From assembly GCA_037176705.1 (NCBI GenBank), contig CM073888.1, forward strand, positions 46,878,810 to 46,942,809: a stretch of DNA of 64,000 nt, given 5' to 3'. The stretch comes from Molossus alvarezi. Taxonomy: Eukaryota > Chordata > Mammalia > Chiroptera > Molossidae. Positions 45,430 to 56,739 of this stretch are shown here, piece after piece. The stretch's first letter is position 1. Every line of letters begins with the position of its first letter. The notes under the pieces are model-generated. The model was not told the DNA's origin. It worked only from the letters and a program-made list of their open reading frames with translations, and made no database searches. Position numbers and translations under genes: made by a program.

Positions 45430-45560
45430 ACTTTTTATTACAAGAATTGTGGATCATAGAATCACAGCTGGGAAAACCTTAGAGAGCAGCTAGATTCATG
45501 CTTTTCCAACTTTTCCACTGAAATCCACGAGAGAAATGTTTCCCTGAGTATGGAAATAGT
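45430..45560 (-). repeat. Possible MIR3-type SINE
   Basis: 'gtggatcatagaatcacagctgggaaaaccttagagagcagctag' resembles the reversed MIR3 3' end. Short. Confidence 0.35.
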
Positions 45561-45814
45561 GCAGAATGTGGCCTGTCAAATGCATGAAATATCTTTGACA
45601 TTTGACTTTTTAATCTTAAAAATGCAAGGGAACGTTGTATTCTAGTGCAGAATATTATTTATACACGATTTCCCCCAAACTCTTGGTGAAATTAATAGCT
45701 CAGGAAGCTGCACTGTGTCTACACTGGCTTCACTGACCTCACTGGCACACCACTGCGTATCCCCAGGGGCAGCTGGTATGTTTACCTAAGTTCAAGTGTA
45801 CAGCTACAGACCAT

Positions 45815-45955
45815 TCCCTTCATGTTACAGATCAGGGAACTGAGGCCAAGGGAGGGTTTAAAACACTTGTCCAAAATTCTGAGGACAGTTACTGGCAGAT
45901 CTGAGAACAGAATCAAGTTCATTCTAATTCCCAAGACCAGCGCTCCCTCCAAATG
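45815..45955 (-). repeat. MIR SINE fragment
   Basis: Inverted MIR: 'catgttacagatcagggaactgaggccaagggagggtttaaaacacttgtcc' then 'ctggcagatctgagaacagaatcaagttc'. Confidence 0.65.
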
Positions 45956-46059
45956 CTTCTTTCAGTCTTTGTATGAAAATAAGAACAACCCACATTGAAA
46001 GGTCAGCTACAGCTCTAATCAGATTCCTGAGTCTATGGGTCATATCCTGAACATGCTCA

Positions 46060-46400
46060 GCCCCCATGTTTTTGCATTTGCTGTGCTTTTCCTCTAGGAC
46101 GCTCTTCTGACCCACTGCATGGCTGGTTTCATCCCACTGCTGTCTCGGCTCAAGTGGCTTCCCCTGCCTCCCCTATCCTAAAGTGGCCCTCCCAGTCCCA
46201 GTGACGCTCTACCACACCAATCCGACGTGGTTCCTTCCTAGGACATATTACAATAAGAAATTACCTTATTTACGTATTTGTTCCCTTGTGTATTAATCTG
46301 GTTTCCTCCACAAAGGAACAGTCCTTTTCTGTCTTGTTCACTGCTCACCCCAAAATTGGGCTTTCACTCATAGAAGATACTTGAGAAATATTTTTAATAA
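46060..46400 (+). repeat. L2 LINE 3' end
   Basis: L2 order is kept: 'tttgctgtgcttttcctctaggacgctcttctg', 'tcaagtggcttcccctgcc', 'acgtatttgttcccttgtgtattaatctg', 'aggaacagtccttttctgtcttgttcactgc' and a degraded end. Confidence 0.7.
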
Positions 46401-46454
46401 TAAATGCATTTATTATTCCTATACTCTCCTACATTCTCCTATCTCTCTCTCTCT

Positions 46455-46690
46455 TTCCAAGCTGCCACTCTCCTAGAATGCCCTTCCTTCTTCACATGTG
46501 CCTGCTCAAGTATTATCCATTCTAAGGACAACTTGAATTCTCCATCTTTAGGAAGCCACCCCTAGCTCTATCTACTGATGTGCTTGCTTTATTCATGTTT
46601 GTATTCCCAGATCTTAACCTCAGGTGGACCTTTGGTCCTTCATTTCCATCACTGCTCACTGCCTTTTTCATCTCAGCCCACTTTTTCCTG
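46455..46690 (+). repeat. L2 LINE fragment
   Basis: 'ctctcctagaatgcccttccttcttcacatgtgcctgctcaag...ccattctaaggacaacttgaattctccatctttaggaagcc' fits a second, separate L2 3' part on the same strand. Confidence 0.55.
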
Positions 46691-46699
46691 TGTGCTGAA

Positions 46700-49435
46700 A
46701 GACCACTGTAAGGTTATCCTACTTGTCACGGACTGTTTTCCATCATGCCAATTCTGTTCCCTAACACTCCAGTGCAAATTTTAATTATGCCATTTCAGCC
46801 CCTACCCCCTTGCCATCTTTTTCTTATGTAGTCCAGGTTCTTTTTTCTTTTTCTTTTTTTTAAACCTCAAAGCAGTTTTTCTTTTGGGCTTTATACTTTT
46901 TTGTTGAAATTCTGCCTCTTTGTAGTTAATGTAAGATGTCTAAGTTTTTAAAAATAGCACACTATTTCCTGTAACAAATTATACTCGGAAGTAATCTCTT
47001 CCTCTGATCTTGCACTTGACACTTCTTTCCCTGCGTTGTTGTATTACGAGCTCCAAGGTTAGGCATTCCTCTGTTTTCATCCCTGAAGGAAGGGCAGACT
47101 CAAGTGGTGACTGGGAGAACTCTTAGCCCTACTCACTGTCTGCCAGGGAGCAGTTCAAACCCCCTGGTGTGCCAGGTCTCTCCTGCCTCCAGGAGTCTGG
47201 CCTCATGCAGAGCAGCTCTAATGGACCTTCTCTCAACTCTATGGAATGATGACGTTCAGTCGTACGGGAAACACCAGCATGCACAGGGGCAAAGGTTTCT
47301 AAGACACAATGCATTCCTCCCCCAGCCCCTCGACACTACATTCTGCCCTGTTGTTTCTAAATTCATTGCCCGCAGATGGACATTAAAAGGGGAGAAAACA
47401 GAAGTAAAGCCTCTTCACAGGAAATAGAATAAAAAAACAAAAGCAAGGGTCCAAAAAATTGAATCTTAAAAATTGCTACATTTAAGGACTAGAGGAAGAA
47501 GAAGCCGTCCAAAGCTAACTGATAACCATGTCATGTCACCGAGATGACTTCAGGCAAAGGGAGGGTTGAAGTACTGCAAAGTAGTGATTTTCAATGTCGA
47601 TGATTTCATCAAGGAAAAAGAATGAATACTGCATGATTAGGAGGCCCCTGATGCCCTTGGAATTTTCAGAAGAATAACAAAGAGTATCACTCTGGAAGGA
47701 GATCATACAACGAGCAGAATGATGAAGAAGGGAAGCCAGACATACTTGCTAAGACAGTGAAATGCAAGGGAGAAATAGGTAGTTATGCTATAGGAGAGTA
47801 CTACTTAAGTCTCTGGGTATGATAGGTATATTCTTCTCCTTTGGGAAGACTATCTCAGGTTTAGAAAATAATGAGCATAACCACTACGTACGTCCTTTTT
47901 AAACAAATGGGCACAAGTGAGATGAGGGGACTGGAATTAAACCCCAGAAATCTGAGAATATTAGTGAGGAAAGGCTCTGTAATTCTTCTAACACTGTGTC
48001 CAAAAATGTCCTCCTTGACTCTGCTACATCACCATGAAATTTTGGAGCCGCTCTTTTTAACATTTTGTTAAGCTGTTCTATAACCCCAATATCAACTACA
48101 GGTTATGTGCCAAATTCTGAAAACTTCTTACAACTAAATAAAACAGTGATCCTGTATGGTTTGATGGCCATACATTATCACACTCATTGAATAACAAGAT
48201 TATAACAGAAGAAAAGTGAAATTCTTTTGAAAGGTGTTAAAAATATGTGTGTGTTTATCGGTAAGGAAAAGTCATCAAATACTTTCTTTCATATCTTACA
48301 TTCTGAGAGTGTCAAAGACCTAACTATTGTTTTCCAACACAACCCAGCAAGACTGTTATTACATAAAGGGTGCTGGCCTCAAGCAAACTTGGTCAAGGCA
48401 ACGGAATGCAAGAAGAGGGGTCTTCTGTGCCTCCGGTCTGATCTACTGCCCCGCGGAGGGCCTCGCAAGGATTCCCTCCATCCAGGAGCACACAACTACA
48501 GACCATCCCTTCGTCCTTACTGTTTTTACTTCATTAGTCATTTAAGAAAGGTGACAACTTGGAAACTCTACCACTTTAGGAACTATTTATTGTCCTTGAA
48601 AAAAAAACCATCAGGATCATCCACCCAACTGCTTAGCTATTTTAAGTTTTATAAAGGGATTCACTCAAACGAGTACATATTTATTGAGCACTCTTATACA
48701 CCAGGCTCCGAGATTTAAGCAAATAGGTCACTGAGACACTGACACTGAACTCAGTCTCTTAGTCAAGTGAGCAGAAGGATAAGGATTATATATCCTACAG
48801 AAACAATTACGCTTAAGAGGCTACATCAGAGGCAGGAACGACTCACAGATCGTGAATGTGCTTTACTGGCAGTGAACTTGGCATGAGATGACATCATTCC
48901 CATAGGAGGCAGCTTGCATTTTGTTTACGATCGTGCTTGTGTGTGACACGTTTTAGCCTTCAGTCTAATTTTTTTTCTGGATACTGGACTTTTTGGCTGA
49001 GCATAAGTTTCTAAAGCAAGTAATTTTGATGATCTGACCTAATCTTTTTCTTGAGTAGCGTCAACACAAATGGAGGCTGGCATCCTTTTCCAAGCTCCAG
49101 CCGATATAAAGGCATTGCTGAGATTGCACCTCTTCCCCTAGGAACAGCACAAGGGCTCGGGATCATCAACATGTTAATTCTCCAGAGAAATCTACAATAA
49201 AAGATGAGATCACTTGCGTGTAATTAAACTAAAAATAAATTCTGTCTTATGTTATATGGAAGTGACTGCTGACATTTTCCCCAAACATAACTCCAGTCTT
49301 AGGATAAAATCAGCTTAGCATTTTTGTTGATTTTGAAATTCACTTCTCATACTACACGCATAAATGTATCACTGAACGTCTTCCTCTACACAGTGTAAGC
49401 AGGGTGTACATCTTAGTTTCTGCATACTCGGTCTA
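46700..49435. other. Unassigned DNA
   Basis: The longest stretch without a recognisable element. Bases 46,835-46,940 are T-rich. A plus frame of 163 codons (48,227-48,718) is the longest plus-strand frame in the window; it has no known domain and an overlapping 72-codon frame. A weak L2-like match lies at 48,660-48,720. No gene is called. Confidence 0.35.
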
Positions 49436-49439
49436 CACA

Positions 49440-49590
49440 ACAAAAAGTCGCTGAAGGTTTACTGTGTACCAACCAACGCTGCAATGCTATAGGCTCTGAG
49501 GACACCATAATGAAATGAAGGGCAGTGACACCTCTGCCCTCATGGAGCTTACATTTTAGTGGATGAATATATAAATATAGCACATACGTA
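49440..49590 (-). repeat. L2 LINE 3' end
   Basis: Inverted L2: 'gaaggtttactgtgtaccaacca...ctataggctctgaggacacc' and 'tctgccctcatggagcttacattttagtgg'. Confidence 0.7.
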
Positions 49591-50262
49591 TGCAGTGCAG
49601 TGACATTCATTCGTCAAGGTGAAATCTGCTTCCCTTCTCAAATGTAGAATTTTTTAAATAGTGTCAAGTACCTAAACAAGTCACTAGCAATCTCTCCTCT
49701 GTGCAGTAGTAGACAACAGCCCAGGTGTAAACCTTAGCAGATTCACAGAATCCTTCCGTGGCCTTTCATTCCTTCGGCAGGTTGTCCTCCATGCATAAAT
49801 TACTTTAACAGAGGTGTTCTCTTTCCCATTCTTAACCTCCCCAGCAGCATTACTCATTCTCCCCAAGTGAACGAAAAATGTTCTCATGCAGTCTGTGTTC
49901 TCATAAGAGAGCACCTTGTTTTGAATGCTACTTTCTTGTCCTTGGTCTCATCTTTTAAAAGATTTCCAAGATCGACCTAATGTGGCGGACATGCGATCAC
50001 TTCTTCTCTGTCAGGTCATTTCTTACGACGCGCTGTAGAGTCCACAGACGGCCCTGGCTTCTCAGCCAGCCCTGCTCCGTCTCACCTGCGGGCCCCTGCT
50101 CACCCGTCACACACCACCTGCAACAGGCCTTCCCCACTCTCTCTCCCAGGCAAAACGCTTACTCGCCCTTTAGTTCTCAGTTCAGACGTTACGTTCTCCA
50201 GGAAACTTTCTCTAGCCCTTGCTTCTCTCCTCCCCGGGGGTACCTTAAGACCTCCTCCTCTG

Positions 50263-50503
50263 CCCTGGCTGGTTTGGCTCAGCGGTTGGAGTGTGGGCCT
50301 GTGGTCCAGAGAGACCCGGGTTCGGTTCCCGCTAAGGGCATGTACCTCGGTTGCAGTTTGTCTCTGGCCCTGGTTGGGTCGTGCGGGTGGCAGCCACTCG
50401 ATGTGCCCCTTTCACATCGATGTTTCTCTCTCTCTCTCTCCCTCCCACTCTATCTGAACAAAAAATGGAAAAATGTCCTCGGGTGAGGATAAAAAAAAAA
50501 AAA
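50263..50503 (+). mobile_element. VES SINE, full length, in an L2
   Basis: Plus-strand VES from CCCTGGCTGGTTTGGCTCAG through 'gaacaaaaaatggaaaaatgtcctcgggtgaggat' to an A-tail. Target-site duplication AAGACCTCCTCCTCTG (50,247-50,262) and AAGATCTCCTCCTCTG (50,504-50,519), one mismatch. Near-consensus head and tail; one of the best-preserved copies. Confidence 0.96.
50275..50329 (+). promoter_or_regulatory. Pol III A and B boxes of the VES at 50.3 kb
   Basis: A box TGGCTCAGCGG at 50,275-50,285 and B box GGTTCGGTTCC at 50,319-50,329, the same sequences and spacing as in the copy at 32.6 kb. Confidence 0.75.
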
Positions 50504-50714
50504 AAGATCTCCTCCTCTGTGCTTGCACAAGACATAAAGAAAAACCGGTAACTGAACTTACCACACTATTTTAATCATCGAAGCAGTGGATCTGAGAGGA
50601 GAGATGAGGTCCTGGTCATGTTTGTGGACCAAAGTCTCACACAGTGCCCTCCATATCACAGATAATAAAAAACATGTTTGCCAAATAAATAATAGAATGA
50701 ATTGAAAAACATAC

Positions 50715-51555
50715 TGTAACAGATGTTTAACAGTGACTAAAACTTGCAAAATTATCAAGTTCCCTAAACCAAAGAATATTTAACTCCATCCAGTGTGCTT
50801 CTTTTTCAACACAAGATATCTAGTAATGTAACTTTTTGCTTTAACTAGATATTAAACACAAGTACATGCTTGTTTAAACTAGAAAAATCCTTCGGGGATC
50901 ATAGAAGTGATGGAGGAAACACAGTAAGCAACTGAACAAACACCTGTTGGGAGATTTACCCTGGGCCCTGGAGACACCAGAAAGAACTTCATTAGCAAAG
51001 ATCTTCCTTCACCTATGAGGTAATGAGGGGAATTGCCAAAGCCCTCCAGGCAAGCAGCGGGTGACATCAACTTCGTCCAGAGCAATGGAAATCCATCCAC
51101 AATGCCGCGGCCTCAGAAGGAGGTCTGAGGAAAGGGGTTAACCGTGCGGGGTCGCTGTTCTTTCCTACCCCCACAGCTGCCCCTAACAGAGATGGCCTGA
51201 GCCCGGTGGGAAGGTCCCTTCGTTGGCAGGATTTTCGCTGCCTCAGTTAGGTGCTGCTTTCTTATCTCTGAGCCAGCTATCTCCGCAGTAAAATGCATAA
51301 GCTAAACCGTTTTTGAATTTCTGTTGGATAGTAAAAAAAAATGCATCTGGCTTCTGTCCCTCGTCTCTGGGAGGGAGCTTCTGAACTCAGAATTGCCCAA
51401 GTGGCAGGAGTGTGTGTTATTCGCAGTAGGTCCGCAGACCTGAGTTTATGCTAATAAAGTGACTCCCATGGGCCCTTAGCTAGTTTCAGGATGGGGGCTG
51501 GCTATGACAGGAAGACCAACCACGTGATTCAAGGCGTGGGGCTTTGAATCACATG
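50715..51555. other. Unassigned; inverted repeat near the end
   Basis: No gene or repeat family is recognised. GTGATTCAA (51,524-51,532) and TTGAATCAC (51,544-51,552) form a perfect 9-bp stem with an 11-base loop; the stem nearly extends on both sides. Confidence 0.4.
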
Positions 51556-51559
51556 ACAT

Positions 51560-52090
51560 CAGCTCAACCTCCAGGGAGGAAAGTGAGGCTAAGGACTGAG
51601 TTCAAGCATATGGTCAATGATTCAAGAAATCCGAAATGTACAATGAAACCCCAACAAAACACTGGGCACTGGGGCTCCATTGAACTTCCCAGTCGGTGGA
51701 CAAGGTGATGTTTCTGGAGGGCAATGTGTCCTTATTTTAAGGAGAGAATGCACAAAAGCTCTGGGTTCAAGACCCTTCCAGCCCTAGTCCTATATGTCTC
51801 TTCATTGGACTGGCTCTGATTTGTATCCTTTACAATAAAAATGGAGCCATAAGTATGATGCTTTCCTCGGTTCTGTAGGTTATTCTGGTGAATTATAAAA
51901 CCTCAGGAGGTGGTGTAAACCCCTGAATTTATAACCAGCTGGACAGTAGTGCAAACTTGCCACTGGCATCTAATAGGAGGGCAGTCTCGTTGGGGAGTCT
52001 GCCCTCTGACCTCTCCCTCACCTCAAGGATGTGGTTAACATCCAAACTGTATTGCAGGATTGCACTGTTCTGCCATGGTAACCACATAAT
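51560..52090 (+). repeat. Ancient interspersed repeat, family unresolved
   Basis: 'tctcttcattggactggctctgatttgtatcctttacaataaaaatgg', 'ttcctcggttctgtaggttattctggtgaattataaaacctcaggagg' and 'tataaccagctggacagtagtgcaaacttgccactggcatc' follow a familiar mammalian L1 3' UTR or LTR consensus that I cannot name with certainty. Confidence 0.4.
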
Positions 52091-52104
52091 TACCATATTT
52101 ATTC

Positions 52105-52255
52105 GGCATGAATAAAAAATGTCAGGCCTGGAGCCAGGGGATCTGGGTCCAGGGTCAGACCTACCATTTAATAGCTCTGTGACCCTGGGCAAGGCTCGTA
52201 ACTCTTCTGAGTGTTCTCATCAGCGAAGGCGGGGAGGGAGGCTGGACTCGGGGAC
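52105..52255 (+). repeat. MIR SINE
   Basis: 'ctggagccaggggatctgggtccagg...ctaccatttaatagctctgtgaccctgggcaaggctcgtaactcttctgagtg' is a clear MIR 5'/core match. Confidence 0.8.
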
Positions 52256-52369
52256 TACTGCCCGTCCTCGCTGCGCTGCTCCCGTCAGACCTCCGCTGGA
52301 GGGAGGCCAGGGACGGCTCTTTCCTCTGCATGATTTTCTTCTACAGGCTTCTCGGATTAGCAGTGCCTT

Positions 52370-52715
52370 GCAGGTAGGCTTGAGGCCCGTGCACTTGCTG
52401 TCCCCTCTACCTGGAACACTCCTCCCCCAGACATCTGTGACTCACTGCCTGGCTTTCTGCACATGTCATTCCTGTTGATCCTCACTGGCCACGTTAGCTA
52501 CAATGTCAACTCCATCCCCGACACTTCACCACCTCTCCTCTGCTTCGTGTCACTCTGTGACATCTGTCAGTAACTAGCATACTATACATGACAACGGCTT
52601 GTTGCTCACCTACTTGCTCGGTAGAAGGCAAGCTCTGTGAGGGCAAGGGTCTTTATTGTTTGGTGAATGACAAATAAAGAGTATTGCTTAATAAATATTT
52701 CACAAGTGGATCAAT
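52370..52715 (+). repeat. L2 LINE 3' end
   Basis: 'tgctgtcccctctacctggaacactcctcccccagacatctgtgactcactgcc', 'ggcaagctctgtgagggcaagggtctttattg' and a terminal 'gcttaataaatatttcacaagtg' follow L2 to its end. Confidence 0.85.
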
Positions 52716-52719
52716 GGTT

Positions 52720-53855
52720 CGTTTTTCTGAGATCTGGTAGATAGAGCAGCTTAGCTGGGTAACCCACATGCTCACACCTGAAATAACTGTAAAAATCACC
52801 CCCCCCCCCACAATCCAAAAAGACTATAAGGAAAAGTGCAGCAATGGGTAGTTACATAATTCTGGCTACTCGAGTCAGAGTAAGAAATTATAAAGGTTAA
52901 GAGATTTGGGGGTGATCATAAGAACCAAAGAATAGAGATGATGGTTATGAGTGACATGGATGAGATGAGCCATTGAGAGAGAGTAAGACCACAGATCTTA
53001 GTATGTTCGAAGACGAAAAGGGACAAAAGAGTAGGAAAACTGGACAGCGGTGAATGAGAGTATAATTCTGAAAAGTGAGAAGTGATTTTATTAGTCACAG
53101 CAAAGGTTATGAAAAACAGGTTATATGAGAGAAAGACTGTAAAATGTTGAGAAAGGGGGGCACAACCGTTTTAAGCGGCTGTCTGATACAGTCGCTGCAA
53201 GACACAAGAAGCTACTCAGCTTTTGAAATGGAGCTACTCTGAATTAAGATGCATTGTAAGGTGTAATTTTACAAGTGTAAAGTGAATGCCAGATTTCAAA
53301 GACTTAGTACAAATAAAAAATGTAACACATATTTAATATGTTTATATTAGTTACACATTAAAATAATAATTCGGGACATACTGAACTAAATAAAATAATT
53401 AAAATTAATGTTACCTCTTTCTTTTTACTGCTTTCATGTGGCCAATTAAACATTTTAAATTACAAATGGAGGCTAACTTTGTATTCCTATCAGAAGCACT
53501 AGACGAGAAGTGTCCAAGAGGTGTATGAAGAATTCTGCAAGTTTGATATCAGCCCCGATGAGTCTAGAGAAATGAGAGAGAAGGCGTGGTCTCCATCAGA
53601 GAACTTTGCTAACGAAGCCGTGTCTTCAAGGGAAAGCAGAGTTTCAACATCAGAGAGGAAGTGAAATGGTTATTTGGATAAAAGGTATAGCTCAGGTATC
53701 AGAGACAGAGCGGTAAATAAATAACAGGAGAGGCAGAGACTTTGAAGTTCATCTACTCTGCGCTGGTCCCAAAGCTGAGAGCATTTCCTTTAGTTAAGAC
53801 CAACTTTTTTTCATGAGATGGGTGGATGAATATGTTATCCAATTACAATACTGTC
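52720..53855. other. Unassigned DNA
   Basis: No gene or repeat family is recognised. A C-run of about 11 lies at 52,799-52,809. Bases 53,220-53,470 are AT-rich. Confidence 0.45.
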
Positions 53856-53859
53856 AACC

Positions 53860-54010
53860 AACAAGTACTGATTAAGGACTTCAGACATCCTAGGCTTTAG
53901 GGATCTAAAACATGAATAAGTTCCTGCATGCAAAGTGTTCTCGGCCTAGTAGGAGAAGCAGGTGTGTAAAAATAAATAAATTCCAACATATATCCAGGCA
54001 AATGCAGTAA
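53860..54010 (-). repeat. L2 LINE 3' end
   Basis: Inverted L2: 'caagtactgattaaggacttcagacatcctaggctttagggatctaaaacatgaataag' and 'tcggcctagtaggagaagcagg...aaataaataa'. Confidence 0.6.
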
Positions 54011-54600
54011 TTAAGTACAAACTGGGCCCTAAGGTCAGAGCCAAGAATGAGATCTATCCAGTTTTAGTTCCGTGTACTATTGCAGCTGGGCATGGGCTAG
54101 AGAAACAGCCAACTCAGAACAATTTCACCTTTAGCTACAAAGGGATCATGTCTTCTTTTACTTAAAAACATTAAAGCTTTTGTCTGGAAAAAAAAAATCA
54201 TATTTCTCATTCGGCTTTTGTAGCTATAAAGAGAAATACCCAATAGTTTACAAATGCATTACACTCTGTCATTTAAACTATAATTATTTTTCATTCAAAA
54301 ACGTTAACAATACCAGCTTATGATCTGCAATATTATTTTGAGACATCTTTATATAAAACAAAATGTGTCCATAAGTACCACCTGCTTTTACTACTTTAAT
54401 ATACTGCGTGGTTACAAAAGAAAATACTATTTCTTTCATTTTCCTGATTTAAAAAAAATAAATATAATACTGCTTGGTATATTTAGTTTCTGAAAGATAT
54501 AATATGAAACAGCAAAATCTCATTAGGAGAAACAAATCAGCCTGTGTATACCTTCTTGGTTCTTTTCATCATTTTTCCAAAGGGACCGCAATAAAGGAGA
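54011..54600. other. Unassigned AT-rich DNA
   Basis: No gene or repeat family is recognised. Confidence 0.45.
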
Positions 54601-54618
54601 AATGCTGACAACCACCGT

Positions 54619-54677
54619 GGGGGGGGGTGCTCCTGGCAGGGACGAGCCTCTCTGGCCCCCCCCCCCCCCCCCCCCGT
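54619..54677 (+). repeat. G9 and C22 homopolymer runs
   Basis: A run of nine G (54,619-54,627) is followed 28 bases later by a run of 22 C (54,656-54,677). The two can pair as a G/C hairpin, and the C-run on its own is prone to slippage and sequencing error. Its true length is uncertain. Confidence 0.9.
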
Positions 54678-54714
54678 CAGAACAGGCCCGCGGTGAGATC
54701 AGAGACATCAGAGG

Positions 54715-54910
54715 CACTGAGCATTAGAATCGGAAACCTAGATCCAAATCTCACCTTTACAGCTTATTAAACTTAGAATACTGGGAATGTTCATCTACTT
54801 CTAAGAACTTCAATTTCATCACCAAGATAATAGAGCTAATATGCCACACACCCCTGGCACTGTGAAAGTTAAATGAACATCTGGCAAATGGTAGGTGCTC
54901 AGTAAGTGTC
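54715..54910 (+). repeat. MIR SINE
   Basis: 'ctagatccaaatctcacctttacagc', 'cttcaatttcatcaccaagataatagagc' and 'tctggcaaatggtaggtgctcagtaag' follow MIR to its end. Confidence 0.75.
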
Positions 54911-55695
54911 ATTTCTCCAGTCCTTTCCCTTCCCTCCAAACCCCACTGCCTCTCCCAACCTGGTCACGGCCGCACACCCGCCGAAGGAAGACGGAACCAC
55001 ATTCCTCTGCAGGGCAGACACTGCTCCCCTAAGGGCACCAAGGGCATCTGGGAGGGCAGTCAACCATACCCTGTGCGCTCAAAGGGAAGAACACGGTTTC
55101 AGAATAAAAGTGGCATTAATTTCTGCTAAAAATTAACTACTTGAGAATTTTCTAGCCAAATTAATCCAAGCTAATTGAATAGACCTTGAAGAGCGGGAAA
55201 ACCATCAGGGCCATCGCAGACTATTGATTCCATGTCTACAAAGTTAAAAGGCAAATTGCATAAGGTTGTTATGAGAATCTTCTCCTCCTCAGTATGAATA
55301 AAGGCCCATAAACTTCATCTATTAAATTTCAGTAATCTAAAATTTAACGGAAGAAGAATATCTTAATAATAACCTAAAAAGGTATGTTTTAATCAGAAAA
55401 AATAACCTGTCTTAAATCCTCTGTGGGAAGATATAAGATATAAACTTATATTTTTTATTCAGTAAAACTTTCCATTTTTAATATTCAAGTGAAAGAGGAA
55501 ACTCTGATAAGTACAATTTCCACAAAAAAAGTTCCTAAGAAAAACAATGATGCATTTGATTAAAGTAAATCACAATGGGTCTCTAGTGAGCAAAAAATGT
55601 TAAATAAGCAGTAAAAGCAAGGATGCCTTAATACGTTACACTAAGACCATACATCAATTCAGGTGGGTTTTTTTGTTTGTTTGTTTTTTCTTTTA
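54911..55695. other. Unassigned DNA
   Basis: No gene or repeat family is recognised; AT-rich after 55,130. Confidence 0.45.
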
Positions 55696-55699
55696 TTCC

Positions 55700-55815
55700 A
55701 TTCAGGACAGGTAGATTTTTTATACCAACATTGTGGGTGAGGAGGCTCAGAGAGGGTATGCCTAAGGTCACACTTCCTGAGTGTACCGGAACCCAAGTCA
55801 GCTGATTCACTTGGG
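55700..55815 (-). repeat. MIR SINE fragment
   Basis: Inverted MIR core: 'gtgaggaggctcagagagggtatgcctaaggtcacacttcctgagtg...ggaacccaagtcag'. Confidence 0.7.
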
Positions 55816-56435
55816 GGCCTTTAAAAATCTTGGTGTTGGAACACCACCCCCAGGGAAGTTACTGAGTTTCCAGGCCACACAGGAATCCCATCAATAACAT
55901 TCTTGTCATGTGGTTATTTGGTCTCTGTTTAACAGTTCCAATGACTCACTCCTTTTATAAGGTCACCATTGCCATTTCTGAAATGTCTTCTTTGCAATGA
56001 ATCTAAATCTTCTCCCCAGTTATTTTTATCCTTCCATCCTGACGACACAGCATAAAATCAGCCCCCCTTCCATAAAATAGCTGGTCCCATAAAGCTCTTT
56101 GAACTTCAACGCTGAAAACAGTCCGCCCACCGAGATGGCTTTGCCAGGAGTTGCTGCTATGGGTGCCGTCGAGGCACCACGTCTGAAACCCCTTGCTCCT
56201 TTCCACCTTCCCATCTTTCCCTCCTTTGGGTTTTCATTTCATATCACCCCTGAGGTATTTAAAACTGAATCATAAATAGACAAATAAAAGAACGTTCAAC
56301 TAAATGGCCACCAGTGACATAACCATGACCTTCCTGAAATACCTAGCACTGTCCAGTGGAGGATTAGTTATCATCCATGTAAGAATCAACAGAGACATCA
56401 AAGCTCTTCATCTTTTACATTCAACTACAGAATTC
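55816..56435. other. Unassigned DNA
   Basis: No gene or repeat family is recognised. Short frames only. Confidence 0.45.
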
Positions 56436-56439
56436 ATCC

Positions 56440-56545
56440 CACCGTCTGCACAACAAGCATTTGTTGAACACCAACTACACGCCACACCCTCCGCTAGGCT
56501 CTGTGGCAAGCACTACTCCTGGAGAAATCAATCAAATTGAGTCTA
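56440..56545 (-). repeat. L2 LINE 3' end
   Basis: Inverted L2 end: 'aacaagcatttgttgaacaccaactacacgccacaccctccgctaggctctg'. Confidence 0.6.
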
Positions 56546-56569
56546 TCCTGAGAAGGAGTAATATTATTA

Positions 56570-56735
56570 TTATTACTTTCAAATACCTTTCATTGAGTAT
56601 TTCCTGTGTGTGTTTAAGGGCTTTGCACGCACTAATTCACTGAACCCCCACAATGACCATAGGCAGGTGCTACTGTGATCACTATTTTCTGATGAGGAAA
56701 CTGAGTCCCAGAGAGGTTGGGGGATTCACCAGCCT
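56570..56735 (-). repeat. MIR SINE
   Basis: Inverted MIR: 'tttcattgagtatttcctgtgtgtg', 'cactgaacccccacaatgaccataggcaggtgctactgtgatcac' and 'tctgatgaggaaactgagtcccagagaggttgg'. Confidence 0.82.
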
Positions 56736-56739
56736 CTCT

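Larger units (their letters stand above)
50150..50710 (+). repeat. L2 LINE 3' end split by a VES
   Basis: L2-like parts on both sides of the SINE: 50,150-50,262 ('ctttagttctcagttcagacgttacgttctccaggaaactttctctagcc') and 50,504-50,710 ('gagaggagagatgaggtcctggtcatgtttgtgg', 'cacagtgccctccatatcacagataat...gccaaataaataatagaatgaatt'). Confidence 0.65.

Noticed and set aside
48227..48718. 163-codon plus-strand frame as a gene
   Set aside because: No recognisable domain or homologue, no splice context or promoter seen; it ends in a weak L2-like stretch. Chance length for this amount of sequence.
50275..50330. Functional tRNA gene
   Set aside because: The A and B boxes belong to the tRNA-derived head of a VES SINE; no tRNA cloverleaf with an acceptor stem or an anticodon arm could be built.
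49980..50486. 168-codon plus-strand frame
   Set aside because: Half of it is translated VES SINE; the other half is L2-like sequence.
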